In this document: positions 62,654-64,000 of the stretch, one piece after another | Position numbering within the stretch: the first letter of the stretch is position 1 | How the letters are laid out: every line of letters begins with the position of its first letter | Source of the DNA: Euglena gracilis | Lineage: Eukaryota; Euglenida; Euglenophyceae; Euglenales | Direction of reading: 5' to 3' | Length of the DNA: 64,000 nt | Assembly: GCA_039621445.1 (NCBI GenBank) | Contig: CP154955.1 | Span: forward strand, 35,160,640-35,224,639 | Notes under the pieces: model-generated | What the model was told of the DNA's origin: nothing | The model's input: only the letters and a program-made list of their open reading frames with translations | Databases searched by the model: none | Position numbers and translations under genes: made by a program

Positions 62654-63334
62654 TTTGTGCGGGATAACCCCCTTTGCTGCTCCGCTTGTTCCAAGTCCAT
62701 GGGGTTTCCCTGTCCCCGCGTAGGATCGATCACCCTGCCCAGTTGAATTTCAATTCCCCGTGCGGCCTTTGTTAAAAATTGTTTCATTTCCTGAGGTTTG
62801 AAAAGACCTTTTTCCTTTTCGGGGTTGGTGTGGGGTGGGTCCTTGGGTGGTCACAAATCGGGTATAAAACACCTGTCGGTCTTGATCAAAGCACTGAAAT
62901 GCCTTCACGTCGTGGTCAGATCGCTGATCGCTGGAATGAGTGAAGCAGTCTTCGATGCCGGCGAACGGGGGAACCTTCTTAGGGACACTGGCAGCAACAA
63001 CTCCTGCTTCAAGACACTTCAGGACACTCCCAATGAAATCTTGACAAACTTGAATTGACTTGAAACTTGAACCAGATATGCCAATGTGCAAATGGATAAT
63101 CAGATTGAGTAAGGACAGAGTAGTGACAGAGCCCTGTGGAAGTCAGTGGTTAAAATGTGGTCAGTGGTTAAAATTCAGTTAGGAAGGGATTATCCTAATT
63201 GTTTCATCATTGAAACTGTAGGCCCCTGGTTGGGTCAAGTCCCCTGGTTAGTTCTGTGGGCGCCTGGGTTAGCTTTTAATTTTAGCGCCTGAGGTTAGCT
63301 AACTTGTCAGGGCACTCAGCACCCCTGACTCACA
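62654..63334 (-). repeat. F 5' LTR
   Basis: 681 bp, matching 48894-49603. Followed by GGTT (63335-63338) and the resumed DIRS3 RT gene. Confidence 0.92.
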
Positions 63335-64000
63335 GGTTATGAAAACATTCAAAAAGCTTTGGAGAAAAAGGGGCATCCAGGTGTTTATTTTCCTGGGCGA
63401 CATTTTATTGGTTGCTCCCACGCAAAAAAAAATTACAAAGTCATCTGAACGCAGTGAAAAAGGATTTATTAAACTCAGGGTTCAAACTGAATGTCAAGAA
63501 AATAACCCCGCAACCCACCCAAAGTGTAAATCATCTGTGGTTTCAACTGAACTTTCAAGATTGAAAGTTGCAGGTGCCCCCAAAAAAGTCAAGACAATAA
63601 AGAAAGAACTGGGTAACTTCAGGAAAATGGATCGCACGTAAAAAAGGCAGCTAGCTGCCATTGTGGGAAAAATATGGTGCAACCTAATGGCCCTGCCCAT
63701 TTTAAGGGCTTTCACAAATTCTCTGGCCAATTTTCTCGTTACAAATTCTGCAGCCCCCTGTGACTCAAAGCACCTCATTTACAAAGAAATCAAAGCCCAA
63801 CTACGGGAAACAAAACTTCTGCTGGAAACCTTGGGGGACAGACCTTCCCCCAAGGTGCAACTAGAGAGTTGCACTCAGACAGCAGCACCAATGCGTGGGG
63901 GGGAGGGGCTAGACATCCACACTGGAAGTACTGTCCAGGAGTTTTGGAGATAAAACTCCATTTTACATATAAACATGAAAATTTGCATGCAGCAATCAAC
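63335..64000 (+). mobile_element. DIRS3, 3' part (runs off the window)
   Basis: RT resumes exactly after the GGTT duplication and continues into RNase H. The NPPW domain and recombinase would lie outside the window. Confidence 0.8.
63339..63954 (+). pseudogene. DIRS3 reverse transcriptase C-terminal part and RNase H start
   Basis: MKTFKKLWRKRG leads into FLGD where YLDD is expected, so the first catalytic aspartate is glycine. After a frameshift near 63440 the thumb region continues. 63663-63953 covers the connection. The RNase H start (SDSSTNAWGG) is near 63870 in another frame. A TAA falls at 63952. Confidence 0.75.

Larger units (their letters stand above)
48894..63334 (-). mobile_element. 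Gypsy F, chromodomain LTR retrotransposon, rearranged
   Basis: LTRs at 48894-49603 and 62654-63334 are direct repeats with one divergent block. A primer site abuts the right LTR and a polypurine tract the left, so the element reads on the minus strand. Gag, NPPW domain, methyltransferase, protease and RT start are on the minus strand. RT, RNase H, integrase and chromodomain (51398-54773) are on the plus strand, flanked by inverted copies of the RT start. A small LTR element is nested at 56397-57682. Confidence 0.9.

Overview
The window is eukaryotic and made almost entirely of nested retrotransposons. I see no convincing host gene, rRNA, tRNA or prokaryotic operon. No codon reassignment is needed, because TAA, TAG and TGA all act as ordinary stops. 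The elements include DIRS-like tyrosine-recombinase retrotransposons and Ty3/gypsy-like LTR elements, some carrying methyltransferase-like genes. This points to a microbial eukaryote with a large, repeat-rich genome, perhaps an alga. Retrotransposons that captured cytosine methyltransferases are known from dinoflagellates and a charophyte alga, but the species cannot be fixed from this sequence.

Layout, left to right. DIRS1 (about 62-5476, +) and its near-identical sister DIRS2 (about 5944-9955, +) carry gag-like, reverse transcriptase/RNase H, NPPW methyltransferase-like and tyrosine recombinase regions. All are damaged, and DIRS2 is cut off before its recombinase tyrosine. Gypsy A (-) lies at 9956-14701 (integrase, RT, protease, methyltransferase) and continues at 44534-46799 (gag). 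It is split by the giant LTR element G (14702-44533, -; about 17.5 kb without its own passenger). G has gag, protease, NPPW domain, RT/RNase H and integrase, then an unrecognised coding block of about 5.8 kb between integrase and the 3' LTR. Inside that block sits gypsy C (20911-33250, +), the best preserved element, with 827-829 bp LTRs, a TACT target duplication and open methyltransferase, NPPW, protease, RT/RNase H and integrase frames. DIRS3 (about 47400-48893, resuming at 63335 and running off the window, +) is split inside its RT gene by gypsy F (48894-63334, -; target duplication GGTT). F is itself split inside its methyltransferase gene by a small non-autonomous LTR element (56397-57682, -; target duplication CACT).

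The insertion order is readable: DIRS3 before F before the small element; gypsy A before G before C. Within each gypsy element the parts work as a normal cycle: an initiator-Met-tRNA-like primer site next to the 5' LTR, Gag, protease, RT/RNase H, integrase (with a chromodomain in F), polypurine tract and 3' LTR. A C5-cytosine-methyltransferase-like gene in A, C and F, and an NPPW (Dam-like) domain in C, F, G and the DIRS elements, are cargo added to that plan.

Standing out are G's unknown 3' polyprotein, an unusual density of short perfect hairpins through G, methyltransferase-like genes in several unrelated elements, and inverted pol segments in three different elements. Many ORFs are broken by one-base shifts, often in homopolymers, so some breaks may be assembly errors rather than decay.
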